This document shows positions 1-10,823 of a stretch of DNA of 64,000 bases, in pieces (the stretch's first letter is position 1; each line of letters starts with the position of its first letter). Under the pieces are notes generated by a model. That model did no database searches. It was not told where the DNA came from and saw only the letters and a program-made list of their open reading frames with translations. Source of the stretch: Pyrenochaeta sp. MPI-SDFR-AT-0127 (taxonomy: Eukaryota; Ascomycota; Dothideomycetes; Pleosporales; Cucurbitariaceae). The position numbers and the translations under genes were made by a program. The stretch is taken from positions 1-64,000 of the forward strand of contig JAGTJM010000079.1 in assembly GCA_020747015.1 (NCBI GenBank), written 5' to 3'.

Positions 1-2099
1 GTGCCTTTTGTCAGCGTCTGCATCAGGAGTGTGTCTATGATGGAGCATCAAACACACAGGTGAGAGGGGCAGTCTGATGAAAGATAAAGTATGCGCTGAT
101 CGAGTTACGAGCACGACTCAGCCGGATAATACGAATCTTGCAGCCCGTATTGCTATGATCGAATCTAGACTTGGGATGGTTGATTGGGGTGCCAATGAGT
201 ACGTCATAGTAAACTTGTACCTGCAAACCTACACGCATTGCACATGAAGCTGACCGCAATCATTGTTACATTTGATGTTGATACCGTGATGGGTCGTTCT
301 CCTCGTCACCGTGGGCAATCCTCATCGACTAGCCGGCCTTCAATACATGACACAAACTTGATCCCGAGCCGAGACGACCTCAACGCTACCATGTGAGCTT
401 ACATCAGCTCCTTCTTGCTGAAATTGGCTCTGAGGTATTTACTGATGGGCGGCGCAGTAGTACTTTCACCTGCATACCCGAACTGGAAACTCTTCGGTCT
501 GCAGCTGACACGTATTTTCGCCTTTGTCACAATCACCCTTATGTGTACTTTGAAGAATCTGAATTTCGGGAAAAGCTCGAAGAACGATGTTTACCAACCT
601 ACTTCCTTCTCACATTCTTAGCAATTGTGGCGAGGTACTCTAATGATCCCTACTTTCAAGACCGGAACGCGCTAGCAATGGAGCGTTTTGCTGGCGCGGC
701 CTGGAACCAAATCTCTGGCTACATCTTTTCCAACGACGGAGGAGCAGACATTGAGACCGTGCAGGCTACCAGTATGATGGCCATGAATGACTTTCTCCGT
801 AAGTTATTAATTGATAACGTACTCGTTGCAAACTCTGACGCTGATTTGCCCCAGTTGGCCGGCACCAATCTGCCTGGGTCAAGATAGGACTTTGCGTGCG
901 CCTTGCTCAGACTCTTCGACTTGGTGAGCAATCGGCATATGATGAGTGGCCAGATAAGAAGCGAAGAGAAGGCTGCATGACTTTCTGGTCGGTCTATTTA
1001 CTCGACAAACTGGTCTCTGTCGGCCGACATCGACCGCCAACCATTCTAGATGCTGATTGTACCGTTTCACTTCCTTCATCATACTTTGGCTCCAGAAAAT
1101 TCTACCTGCCTCTTTCGGCGATAACACAGCCAGTCGAGGGTGTCGAGATGCCTGAGCTTGATGACTTTGCCCTTACGATACTTATGGCTTCCACACTTGG
1201 GCGAACGATACGGTACTGTCTACAGCACGTATCGAACTCTTCTTATGCCTTGTGGGATTCTCGAAGCGAATTTTCCAATATCCATGGCACTCTTCTTAAT
1301 TTTGAAACCTTTTCTAACTCACATTCTGAGGCCTTTGATGTCACAGTGGACTTTGGCCCATCGGCTGCAAGAAATGCCGACTTTGCGGGATGTGGGCACT
1401 TCCTATTTGCACATGTCCTTTATCACTTGAATCATTGCATTCTTCACCATCCTTTCTTACTCAAATATCGTTTCCAGGCCTCTAAGACAAGGGCGCCATG
1501 TACTTTCATGAGAGAGGCCATTAGTAGGAACAAAGAGCATGCGGATAGGTTAGTGTCTATTCTCAAGTTTCTACAAAGTCAGCGGCTTCCACTTCCTAGC
1601 TTTTACGGATTTTGTGCCGTAATTGCTGGGGTCATACAGTGTCTTCACAGCGCAGCAACATCATCGGACACTGTCAGTCCCGAGGGCTACTTGTTTCAAA
1701 TTTGCTTAGATTTTTTGGAACATGCTCCACAACAATATGTCCATTTCAGACGCATGGTAAGAATTATCCAAATGCGAGCTGTAAGTCATAAGTCGTTGAC
1801 TTTGCTGACAAGGATAAAAGTCAGTTGTGCTTCGCACATTCCAACCTAGCTCCGCGTACGCAAATGCTATAGTGTCACCTATAACTTCGCAAAACTGCTT
1901 TACTACTCAGAATGAGGACATGAATGAGTTTCTTTGGAACACATTCGACTACGGATGGCTTTGCGATGCCAAACGACCATCAACAGTAGAAGATCCATTT
2001 CCAGGGTCAGGATCGGAGTTTGGTTACAGAGGCTGGGAAAGCCTCTTAGGCGCGGATGTAGGCGGGTTATTAATGCCTGAAGGCGCTGCTTTACCTTAG
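1..2099 (+). CDS. Zn(II)2Cys6 fungal-specific transcription factor, 5' truncated by window edge
   Basis: Nuclear DNA-binding regulator; target genes are unknown. The window opens inside the zinc cluster. Bases 1-59 encode a C-x2-C-x6-C end of a Zn2Cys6 motif (the first Cys codon is cut by the edge), read as ..AFCQRLHQECVYDG. An intron at 60-121 is followed by an exon from 122 with a coiled-coil-like linker (LAARIAMIESRLGMV). Exons from 408 to 798, 855 to about 1780 and 1821 to 2099 carry the fungal_trans domain. Its hallmark is the stretch around 857-1075: GRHQSAWVKIGLCVRLAQ, RREGCMTFWSVYLLDK, then GRHRPPTILDADC. Splicing at 798/855 and 1820/1821 closes in phase; the donor before 1821 could be 1757 or 1781. 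The segment 200-408 holds at least one exon or intron I could not resolve. The aldehyde dehydrogenase gene starts 0.7 kb downstream on the same strand. Confidence 0.85.
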
Positions 2100-2801
2100 T
2101 ATAATACTATCACGCACGATCTAATTAACAAATCTTGCATAGAGGTAGTGGACCGCACGGACCGATTACGTCATTAAGATCACGGCAATGGCCCGCGTTG
2201 AGATGCAGCAGAGCTCGCTTCAGTATGCTCGCATCTCTTGCAATTTAGCTCCTGTTGGAAAATTGGTACTGAGCTGAACCTCGACCTCGGCTATTTACCT
2301 AAGTGGTGGCGCGGCAACTCATTCCGTGCGGATTCATGGGCTGGACCTCGTGCGGGGATGGGCCAGGAGTTTGGTGCTGAGATCTCGATCACGGAAGCTC
2401 CAAGACCTCTCTTCGTCTGCTGTGAGGTTGGTCTGACGACTGCCGATAGCGAGCAAATCGCAGTTACAATGTGAATATAGTTTCTTTTCTGATCTAAGAA
2501 TTAATTGGTGGCCTCTGAGAGTATTTATAATATAATAGTGCTCAAGGGCTTAAAACTTCAGCTTGGAGCACCTGAGAATCGAGGTCAAAACTGGATGGGC
2601 GCTGTCGCGGCTCAGCCATCCATCAGCTTCAACACGGCCCGGTGACCGTGTTCTCATGTAACACCAACCAACCAATGTTCCCGTTCCTTACACAATCGAT
2701 TGCGTGGGAAATTTCATATAAACCTATCCATATGCGTCACGCTGTGAACTAGTTTTCATTTGTATTATCCGCTATCAAATCTAAACACCAAGGTTGCAAT
2801 T
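2100..2801. other. Intergenic region upstream of aldehyde dehydrogenase
   Basis: I see no convincing gene. An open frame at 2238-2474 lacks recognisable motifs and coding-type codon use. The segment contains the 3' end of the regulator and the promoter of the aldehyde dehydrogenase, including an A/T-rich run near 2520-2540. Confidence 0.5.
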
Positions 2802-4500
2802 ATGGCGCAGTCAACCCCACTCGACTGGAAAATCTTTCAAAATGTTGTGAATGGCGAACTTGAGTCTACAAGACAGACTCGCCACAGCTTCAATCCTGCC
2901 ACGGGAGAACCTGGCCCAGAAGTACCGGTGTCCACTAGAGACGATGTTGACCGCGCCTGTGACTTTGCGACAGCGGCATTCAAAAAATGGTCGCGGGTAC
3001 CCTGGGCTGAGCGCCGTAAGGCCATTGAAGCCTATGCCGATGCTCTGGAGGCCGAGAAAGAGAACTTCTCACAAATGCTCACCCAGGAGCAAGGGAAGCC
3101 GGTAAGTCCCACAAGCCGAAATGTATATTTTCATCACTTCTAACGTATGGTTAACAGTTGGTATTCGCCCGGATGGAATTGGACAATTCAATACATTGGA
3201 TTCGCACTATGGCTACTCTCGAAATACCAGAAGAATCCCGCACCGATGGCGATAAAAACGTCGTTGTTCGGTACACCCCTCTCGGAGTTTCCGTCGCCAT
3301 CGTTCCTTGGAACTACCCCATTTTGCTAGCTGCTGGCAAAATTGTGGCTGCTCTACTCACTGGTAACACCATGATTGTCAAGCCATCCCCCTTTACACCT
3401 GCAGGTGATTTGAAGCTTGTGGAGCTCGCCCAGCGATTCTTTCCCCCGGGTGTCCTTCAATGTCTTTCTGGCGACGATAATCTTGGGCCATGGCTGACGG
3501 CGCATCCTGTTCCGACCAAGATTAGTTTTACAGGCTCAACTGTTACCGGTAAAAAGGTCATGGAGTCTGCGAGTAAGACACTGAAACGTGTTACGCTTGA
3601 ATTGTGAGTTTTCGCATACACTTCGGTCTCAGTTTACGAAATTTAATCATCTTCTTAGAGGTGGTAACGATCCAGCTCTGATCTTCGAAGACGTGGACAT
3701 TGATGCCGTAGCTGCGAAGATTTCGACCTTTGCATTCCTGAACTCTGGACAAGTCAGTACACTACAGATGCAGTTGACCCTCGTCCTTAACAAGACCAGA
3801 TTTGCCTAGCACTGAAGCGTATATTCGTGCAAGAAACTATTGCCGACAAGTTTCTCGAAGCGTTAGTGAAGGCGACAAAAGAGTTGAAAGTAAGAGGTCC
3901 TGTATTGCTCACTCTGTAATGATACTAACCTACCACCTTAGGTCGGCCCAGGAAACGAACCCGACGTATTCCTTGGCCCCATCCAGAACTCCATGCAGTA
4001 TGAACGTGTCAAAGGCTTCTTCTCTGATATCGAAAAGGAGAAATGGAAGGTCGCTGTGGGCGGCAAGGTACCCAACGGCCCTGGTTATTTCATCACTCCT
4101 ACCATTATTGAGCGTCCCGACTCAAAATCTAGAATTGTCGTTGAAGAACCCTTCGGTACGTCCCTGTCCATATAAGCCCCCTAGATCACACCACCACACG
4201 CTGACCGAACAAGGCCCCATCGTCCCCTTCCTCACTTTTAGCACCGAGGAAGACGCCATCGAGCAGGCGAACAATACCAAAATGGGTCTTGGTGCGTCAG
4301 TCTGGAGTAAGGATGTTGAGCGCGCGAATCGCGTTGCAAGAAACATTGAGGCGGGGAACGTGTGGGTCAACTCGCATTTCGACTTGGATCCAAGTGTTCC
4401 TTTTGGCGGGCACAAGGAGAGTGGCATGGGATTTGAGTGGGCTGTTGGGGGTTTGAAGTCCTACTGTAATGTTCAGGCACTATTTTTGGGGAAGGTATAA
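2802..4500 (+). CDS. NAD(P)-dependent aldehyde dehydrogenase
   Basis: Oxidises an aldehyde to the carboxylic acid with NAD(P)+; substrate not deducible. Exons 2802-3101, 3158-3603, 3659-3752, 3800-3889, 3942-4155 and 4214-4500 join in phase to 476 aa, the usual length for the family. The ATG at 2802 is chosen because the upstream in-frame codons (from 2760) look like leader. Visible hallmarks: the Rossmann/cofactor segment VPWNYPILLAAGK, FTGSTVTGKKV, the general-base Glu in TLELGGNDPA (about residue 248), and the nucleophile in NSGQICLALKR (Cys about 282), correctly spaced about 34 residues later. The C-terminal signature is PFGGHKESGMG. The catalytic Cys codon lies just inside exon 4, so a model that reads through the preceding intron loses it. 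No targeting peptide is evident, so it is probably cytosolic. It follows a zinc-cluster regulator, which may control it. Confidence 0.93.
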
Positions 4501-6713
4501 CGGGGGGATCGCAAAGTAGCTGAGAATAGGAATGGGCGTCCTGGTATACTTCGACCTATGCGAAGGCAAAATTTGAGAGTGTGCCTTCTAGTACCGAGAA
4601 TGTAAGCATATATCGTTGCAAAATTAAACATGGGGAACGGCGCCAAACCTGAGCTTCCGAAAATAGGCAGTTGTAAAACCAGGCCAAGTTGGATAGGAAA
4701 GCGGAAATTAACAGCTACGTAGTAGTTGCACAACAGAACCCGCAATATCTTTGTTATGTATTAGACAGATTCACACTGAAAATTGCAAAAGCATAATTCT
4801 CCACACTGTGATGTTCAGACTCTACAATTGTCGTTGTTTCATCGACATTCGCAATACTTTTGAGTTCAATTCATCCGTTGCATTCCGGCTACACTACCGT
4901 GAATATATCGTAACCAGAAATACCGCGTGACCAATGCTTTCCTCACTAAAATTCTACCAAAACTAGTGCTTTAAATCTATTTTACGGCCTCCTCTAACAA
5001 TTACGAGGTAATCCACGGTAGGAGACTGAAAGACTGGGGTGCGAACAAGTCTTTGTAGGCCTATCTACATCAGTTCAGTTGGCTACGAACAAGTTATAGT
5101 TTCTATTGGAATACTCCGCTGTGGTAGGATGAATTGCAATGCGCTACGTGTTGTAGTATCGGCATCCTTGGCAATTTCTAGCAGCCATTGGGACGTCCGC
5201 AAGACCGCCCCTCGACGGCGGCAGACCTAGAACACGTAGATAGACCCAATATCTATAAGTGACGATTTTCATAGTTGCAAAATTATTAGCCTGGGTTTTG
5301 TGGGCTAGAAGTATATATTTGGAGTACCTTGCGAGCGTGAATACTTCCCCAAGCATATAGGGTAGAGGAGACCTCAGAACAATATGCTTTACAGTGATGC
5401 CGTAAATTCAGATATGGAGCTAAAGCAAATCTTTTGGTTTATCCTTCTATTCAGTTTGAGTTTAGGCATATGCTTTTCAACCAGTGAAGGTTGCTTGAAC
5501 GACGAGAAAGGCAAGATAAGCAGCCTAGACTGGAGTCTCCCCCCCAATTTCCCTCTTTATACAGTGATAACCCTCCCAAGTGATTATAAATTCTTGGTTG
5601 CCAAACGAAAGCATGCTGGCCAACGGAGGATTTGAAGTCATTCCGCCCCTTGTACCACTGCAAAACGTACCTATACGCACTGTCAAGATCAAAGCTCTTC
5701 CGAACAGCTATCTGTACGAGAACACTGATGACCATAAATATAGAAGTAAATTTGGTATACGCTGTGCTCCTATCATACAATATGTTTAGGAATACCTGGG
5801 ACCGGGGCTAGGTTGGAGGCTTGTCTTCGTAAATATGAACCCGGACTTCTCGTTGGCCCATCCTTATAGTTGGCCCAGGTCTTTGGTACATGTGTAGATT
5901 TACACGCCATCCTGCGTTTTACCAAATCGAGGCCATTGGTAACCGCTTGAATTTCAATCAGAAACCAGCTAACTGATACAGCAAATACCGACATTGGGCT
6001 GGAAACGTCTGTAGGCTGATCAGGCTAACATTAAGATCGTACCAATGGAACACTGGCCTGTTTGAGCTGTTTGCCGCTCTTACATGGAATAGCTCAAGGG
6101 ATTCCTTAGCAAATTGTTGTGTGCTTGATCGATCCCTTTCAGGATGTATCTAGATCACGAGGTCTCTGCAATTGTGCGTACGGTTTAAACAAATCTGAAG
6201 CGAAGATTCAAAGATTCAAGTCCATCGAAGGAAAATGCTCACAATAGCTTCCATGTATTCCCTAAACCTCGGCATGAAGCATATAAGTCTGTATTATTCA
6301 AGAGATACGGATACGCATGTCTAGATGAGGTATGAAAGACCGTGTCCCCGCTTTCACATGTTTTTCCCACAGAATAGATAGCAGTTGCAAGTTATCCACA
6401 TCGCTCAGCCTTTCTACTCTTCCAGTATGAAAAAGGTTAAATCTTGATGTTTTGGTGATAGAAAACGCAAAAACGCATAATTGGGTTTAGTACTTTTGGG
6501 CCCCGCCGTACTCCTGAAAGTATGAAGGGAGCACTCGTATTCTATCAACCTCAATATGCTTAAGTAATAGAAATCGAACATTGACCATTGGTGTAGAGGG
6601 TCATGAGATTGGTCGCTTCAAGCCCCACCAAATGCTCTCGCCTAAACTTTCCACCGCGTCGACCCTGACGTCAACCCCACTCTTCAAATCCATTGCTCTG
6701 AACTCCAAGCTCA
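4501..6713. other. Gene-poor stretch (about 2.2 kb)
   Basis: Only short open frames occur here (for example 5384-5635 and 5580-5789), without motifs, splice-consistent neighbours or third-position bias. I saw no transposase or reverse-transcriptase motif and no obvious terminal repeats. It may be promoter and UTR sequence or decayed DNA. Confidence 0.45.
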
Positions 6714-6914
6714 ATGCCACAACAACACTCAACAACTTACCCGCTGACCACCTTCTTAATCGTCTGCATCTTTGTCGTCGCCCTATTCCCCCGTCTATTT
6801 GTCGGGTTGCTTTGGGCGCCATACAACTCGATCGCCAATTACGCGTTTCCTGCGCAAGATCTGAAGAAAAGTGTACTGTGCTCGAGTCCGAATATTTGCG
6901 TGGCTACACCCGCG

Positions 6915-7518
6915 ATGTCTTGGTATACTCCTAACCTACAAGGAACTTTGACTGCAACTTCGTATACTAAGACATAGTGTAGGTTCCAGAAATCCCTTAC
7001 CCTCCCTTCGCGCTCCCGCGGTTCCTACCTTGTAACTGATCACATTACTAAAGAAATTCCTGAGATCAAGAACTACAAAACTGGTTTACTGAACCTTTTC
7101 ATCCAACATACGTCTTGTGCGCTGAGTCTGAACGAGAATTGGGATCAAGATGTACGCGCTGACATGAGCGATGCGCTGGATCGCATTGTGCCGGAGGATA
7201 AGAAGGGAGAGGGATTGTATCGACATGACGCTGAGGGGAGTGACGATATGCCCGTACGTATTCACATGTACCCTAATCAGAAAGATGAGACGTGGAAGAA
7301 ACCATGTTTGGGTATAAAAGGGATGGGGCTGAGTTGAGAGACTGTACTAATAGTGGTAGGCACACGTAAAGTCCGCGCTAGTGGGCGCAAGCGTCACGAT
7401 ACCAATCACAAATGGCAGAATGGCAACGGGGACGTGGCAGGGCATTTGGTATTTGGAATTTAGAGATGTGAAGCATACAAGAAAGGTGGTGGCGACGATT
7501 CAAGGCGAGAAGATGTGA
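6915..7518 (+). CDS. YjbQ/UPF0047 family protein
   Basis: Small conserved protein of the YjbQ (UPF0047) family; bacterial members have a weak secondary thiamine-phosphate synthase activity, while the fungal role is not established. Exons 6915-6922, 6983-7253 and 7360-7518 give 145 aa. The first exon is only 8 nt (ATG TCT TG), spliced to give MSWFQKSLTLPSRSRGSYLV. Family signatures: LFIQHTSCALSLNENWD in exon 2; RHDAEGSDDMP at the exon 2/3 junction followed by AHVKSALVG; and GTWQGIWYLEFRD near the end. Because exon 1 is tiny and exon 2 has no ATG-initiated frame of its own, plain ORF scanning misses it. The frame is open upstream to an ATG at 6714, which would add 67 residues with a hydrophobic segment. 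It converges on the Gly/Tyr-rich locus. Confidence 0.88.
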
Positions 7519-8038
7519 CCCCAGTTGGAGAACAATCATGGTGTACCAGATCAACCACGTCTCTAGCCATCAAGTTCAAAAACTTTGGCGCTGAGACTTC
7601 AGCAAGAACGAGGGCTAGTATAAGGAGGCACTACTAGCGATGCAACACAAAATACATATTGAAGGTACGCCTTGAAACGACATTTGTTTGCATGTTTTTG
7701 TATCTATCTGTCAACCCTGCTGTATTGAGATTGGCCCAGCCGCAGTTCTCCAATCTGGAAACAGACCGAGAAGAGGCATCAGTGCCTTGAAGACTAGAAG
7801 AGTCTTAAATGCCATTGGCACAAGAAGCTGGGTATCTTCGAGCTAAACCAAAAGAAAAGATGCCATTTGATATACCAGAGGCCGGGATGATTGCAAGTGA
7901 AATCGGGCAGTAGTTGGAAATCTTCGAACGAAGAATTTTGTAAATCTGAAGCACAAGGCTGTAGTGCTGACCGGAAAAGGTAGCCGACAAGTGTTGTTTC
8001 CTCTGGCAATGTCATGCGCCAAGAGGACGAGCATGTGA
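7519..8038. other. Convergent intergenic region
   Basis: About 520 bp between the 3' ends of the YjbQ-like gene (plus) and the Gly/Tyr-rich gene (minus). Overlapping short minus-strand frames at 7794-8046 show no motif. I see only UTR-like sequence. Confidence 0.45.
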
Positions 8039-8779
8039 TTACTCACGATGGAAAACGAGGAAGCCCATATCGGCGTCCATCATCCACCGTCCAGGCTGGC
8101 ACTCATTTTGAATCTGATAGAAGGTCCTCAAGTGCCACTCGCCGTTTCTCTCACGACACCAAAATGGGTCGTCATTGCGCGCGTCAGCTGGTTGAATCCT
8201 CCTGGGGTCGTAAGCGCCGCGCTCTGTTGCGACTCTTCGATTTTCCATCTGAATGGCTTCTCTGGTTGAGCCATGATGGCAAGTCGTTCTTGTCTCCACG
8301 CGAGGTCGCGGGTAAGTGGGCGCCTGACTGTTGGTTACATGGTAGGTGGTTGTTGTCGTGGTCGGGCCGGGCGGGTAGACATGGGTATGGTAGCCGTAGC
8401 TGGGAGCCCTGTTGTAATAGATTCCCTGATACAGGGAGTACAAGTTAGCAAACGGGTACATTGAGCCATACTGGCCGTAGTTGAAGTAGCCACCATAGGC
8501 GGGGTGGCGATGGATGTGGGCCGAGTAAGTGGCGCCATAGGAATACGGATAGTGAGGAGGGGCATTGTGTACCGCAGGATAGTAGCCACCACCGCCTGCT
8601 GGGTAGGCTCCAATACCTACGCCCGCGCCTACGAGACCATGGCCGAAGCTATAACCGCCTGGCATCACGCCAGCAGGGTATGCGCCGTTTGGCTGCTGAC
8701 CAGCATAGCTGAGTAAGCCACGTTGCCCATAGCGGGGAGTGTAGATGTACTGGTGGCGCGGCTTCGGGATGGCCTCCAT
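8039..8779 (-). CDS. Gly/Tyr/Pro-rich low-complexity protein with conserved C-terminal Trp/Cys motif
   Basis: Function not recognised. The frame gives 246 aa. Residues about 1-140 are low complexity, rich in Gly, Tyr, Pro and Ala (for example GVGIGAYPAGGGGYYPAV), followed by a Thr run (TTTTTTY) and an Arg-rich stretch. The last 45 residues look globular: DDPFWCRERNGEWHLRTF, then NECQPGRWMMD, ending MGFLVFHRE. I recall similar endings in uncharacterised filamentous-fungal proteins, but that is memory, not a search. No signal peptide or membrane helix is obvious. The start is uncertain: the next fragment upstream (9072-9365) may be a 5' exon, and a CT-rich tract precedes this ATG. The stop directly overlaps a possible GTGAGT donor, so a further 3' exon cannot be excluded. 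Confidence 0.6.
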   Translation of the reverse strand: MEAIPKPRHQYIYTPRYGQRGLLSYAGQQPNGAYPAGVMPGGYSFGHGLVGAGVGIGAYPAGGGGYYPAVHNAPPHYPYSYGATYSAHIHRHPAYGGYFNYGQYGSMYPFANLYSLYQGIYYNRAPSYGYHTHVYPPGPTTTTTTYHVTNSQAPTYPRPRVETRTTCHHGSTREAIQMENRRVATERGAYDPRRIQPADARNDDPFWCRERNGEWHLRTFYQIQNECQPGRWMMDADMGFLVFHRE

Positions 8780-8879
8780 GGTTGGCGATGACCGACTGAC
8801 TGGGCGGGGCAGAAGGTGGACAAATGGGCAGTAGGAGGGTCAGGAGCAGGGGTTTGTATAAGGCATCCAAGACAGGATA

Positions 8880-8947
8880 GGAGAAGAGAGGTGAAGAGAG
8901 GTGAAGAGAGGAGTAGGGAAGAGAAGAGAAGAGAAGAGAAGAGACAA
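8880..8947. repeat. Purine-rich simple repeat (GAAGA/GGTGAA units)
   Basis: Tandem AGAGGTGA-like then AGAGA-type units form a 65-70 bp strand-asymmetric purine tract on the plus strand. It lies between the two Gly/Tyr-rich coding fragments and may be intronic or in a promoter. Confidence 0.8.
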
Positions 8948-9071
8948 GGTGAAGGGAGATTGTGAGCGGTTGCCAGGGCAGGCACCAACGAGAAGCGGGG
9001 CAGGTGGTGGGACTACAAGGGAAGGCACGAGGGCAGCGCGATTGCGGGAGAGAGGAAAGAAGGAAGCTTAC

Positions 9072-9365
9072 CGTGGCGGCACTCCCCGGCATTGTAGCAC
9101 GAGCCGCAGGGAGATATCGACGGCCATGGCCGGGTCCACAGGCAGTCGAGTAGCCCATACCTGTACGACGGCCATAGGACTGACGGTAATTGCCCACATA
9201 GCGGCCAGTGGGCAGTTGGGTGTAGTATCTTGAGGGATAGTATGCACCTCCCAGGTCGTGTCGCCGCCGCCAGGACATGCCGTAGGGGCCTGTCGCTTCG
9301 TCGTATTGCCGGCCACTGCGCAAGTAGGTTCTGGTCGAACACGTATCTCTGTCGTCAAAGCACAT
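9072..9365 (-). CDS. Tyr/Arg/Gly-rich coding fragment (possible 5' exon of the 8039-8779 gene or separate gene)
   Basis: The frame starting at the ATG at 9365 (MCFDDRDTCSTRTYLRSG) runs 98 codons to a consensus donor GTAAGC just after 9072. Codon third positions are strongly C/G-biased as in neighbouring genes, and the Tyr/Gly/Arg composition (GGAYYPSRYYTQ) resembles the 8039-8779 protein, which suggests one gene. However, the donor is phase 0, whereas the pyrimidine-rich acceptor just before 8779 would need phase 1, so I could not join them cleanly. A possible acceptor (TTGCAG) lies just upstream of the ATG, so the fragment may itself be an internal exon. Confidence 0.4.
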
Positions 9366-9617
9366 CCTGCCGGCTGCAAGATTAAATGAGGCTGGAGAGG
9401 AGACCAAGGCCCCACGCGCGACTGACTACCGACAAGCCGGTAGTGAGCGAAGCAAACGGGAGCCTATGACGTGCTAGGAGATGCACCGAGTTTCTAACCT
9501 CACCACAGTTGTACCGTGAGACTCCTCTCCCAATACCACACGAGACAGACTCTGATCACTTCATGGGCCTCGATTCGCAGAAGCCAGGGAGGTGCAAGGA
9601 TCTCACCCCCTCATTTG

Positions 9618-9642
9618 TTTCTTCTTCTTCTTCTTCTTCTTC
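9618..9642. repeat. TTC trinucleotide microsatellite
   Basis: About eight consecutive TTC units in the gap (9366-9665) between the Gly/Tyr-rich locus and the 3' end of the mitochondrial membrane protein gene. Nothing else is visible in that gap. Confidence 0.85.
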
Positions 9643-9665
9643 GCCTGCCCATGGATGGCCATATG

Positions 9666-10442
9666 TCATGGAATTTTACCACTTCCATTCCTTGGTAACA
9701 CTTGCCCTTTTACCGCCTCAGTTTCTATCATCGGAGCTCCGCTTCTCTTGAGCTTCCTATCTACCCCCAAAGACTTCTTGAAACGGCTCAAGAACGGTAT
9801 GACAGTCATTCTTGCAAACCACGGCGTAGCCCACACACTAAACAAAATCCTCGGTATTAAAAACATCTTGACAATCGCGTATGCCGTCGCAAACTCAACA
9901 ACCAATCTCACTCCACCCTCACTAATGTTCCATGCATAGTCGACTTTTCGCAGCCCATTTTCCTCCGTCACATCATTGGACCGCATCCAGCCCTTCTGCC
10001 TCATCCAATCCTTCCACGCGACATCTTTCTGGAACTCTTGAACTTCTCGCGTCGCCTCTGCGGCTTCTTCACTGCGTATCCACCCTTTTCTCTTGAAGTA
10101 CCGACCAAACCTTTCAACACCGCTTGCAATCCAGGCCCCTTCCGCGAACCATGATGGAAGCCAGTGTGTGTAGTGAAAGTATCCTGCAAGGCCAAACAGC
10201 GGGATGACGGCAGTAATTTCGTGCAGTAGGAGGAAGGATGTTATGTGTGAGAGCGGGGCGTTCGCCAGCGCGTTTGTGTACTTGTGCAGGAACTTGGGGA
10301 GGCGGCTGTTGAAGCGCTCGATACGGGATTGTGAGGACGGCGGACGAATTACTGGCTCTGTTGTATATTGCCGCGTATATGGTTTGCGGAGGATCTGTGG
10401 CGGACGAGGAACTGGGCGGAGAAGAGTTCTTCGGAGCATCAT
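9666..10442 (-). CDS. Mitochondrial inner-membrane protein, FAM210/MRX11-like (DUF1279)
   Basis: Single exon, 258 aa. The N-terminus (MMLRRTLLRPVPRPPQILRK, then PYTRQYTT) is Arg-rich and acid-free, a classic mitochondrial presequence. The core LLLHEITAVIPLFGLAGYF resembles the first helix of DUF1279 proteins (FAM210 in animals, Mrx11/YPL041C in yeast), with a second hydrophobic segment near VRLVVEFATAYAIVKMFLIP. These proteins sit in the mitochondrial inner membrane and have been linked to mitochondrial gene expression; the exact role here is inference. The gene is divergent from the DUF1826-like gene (10824). The family name is from memory of the motif; the mitochondrial location is the firmer part. 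Confidence 0.75.
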   Translation of the reverse strand: MMLRRTLLRPVPRPPQILRKPYTRQYTTEPVIRPPSSQSRIERFNSRLPKFLHKYTNALANAPLSHITSFLLLHEITAVIPLFGLAGYFHYTHWLPSWFAEGAWIASGVERFGRYFKRKGWIRSEEAAEATREVQEFQKDVAWKDWMRQKGWMRSNDVTEENGLRKVDYAWNISEGGVRLVVEFATAYAIVKMFLIPRILFSVWATPWFARMTVIPFLSRFKKSLGVDRKLKRSGAPMIETEAVKGQVLPRNGSGKIP

Positions 10443-10823
10443 GGTCTTTTCAACTTCTTCAATTGGTCACCCTCCAAGCCCAGGCGACTCTATACTGAAT
10501 GTAGGTTGTCGCAGGTCCATGGCAAGCATGCTGATGCACTAGTTGGGTAATGTCCAAAGAAGCCGGGACTATGACGGGCCGAACGCAGCTGATCCCTTGG
10601 ATCGCGCCGTGATAACGCCCCACACCTTGAACATCAACATTCGATCAAAACACCCTCTATAAAATGTACGATATATTCGATTACGACATGTCTGGCATGT
10701 CTCGACAAAACATCCAGTCAATGGGATCCACTTCGCACTTGCAAGAGTTACCCTGATCTGGAGCAACTTTACCTTGAAAACTATCGTTAAGAAAGGATAT
10801 TCTGGAAGAGCCTGGACGCAATC
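10443..10823. other. Divergent intergenic region
   Basis: A 381-bp gap between the divergent starts of the mitochondrial membrane protein (minus) and the DUF1826-like gene (plus). It should contain both promoters. No clear TATA box or repeat seen. Confidence 0.45.

Noticed and set aside
2452..2469. 18-bp exact match to 59452-59469 (AGCAAATCGCAGTTACAA)
   Set aside because: Flanks do not align beyond the match and one copy lies in PWP2 coding sequence; probably chance, though slightly unlikely at this length.
4501..6713. Considered as a degenerate (RIP-mutated) transposon
   Set aside because: No terminal repeats, no recognisable transposase or RT fragments, and no extreme A/T skew visible by eye.
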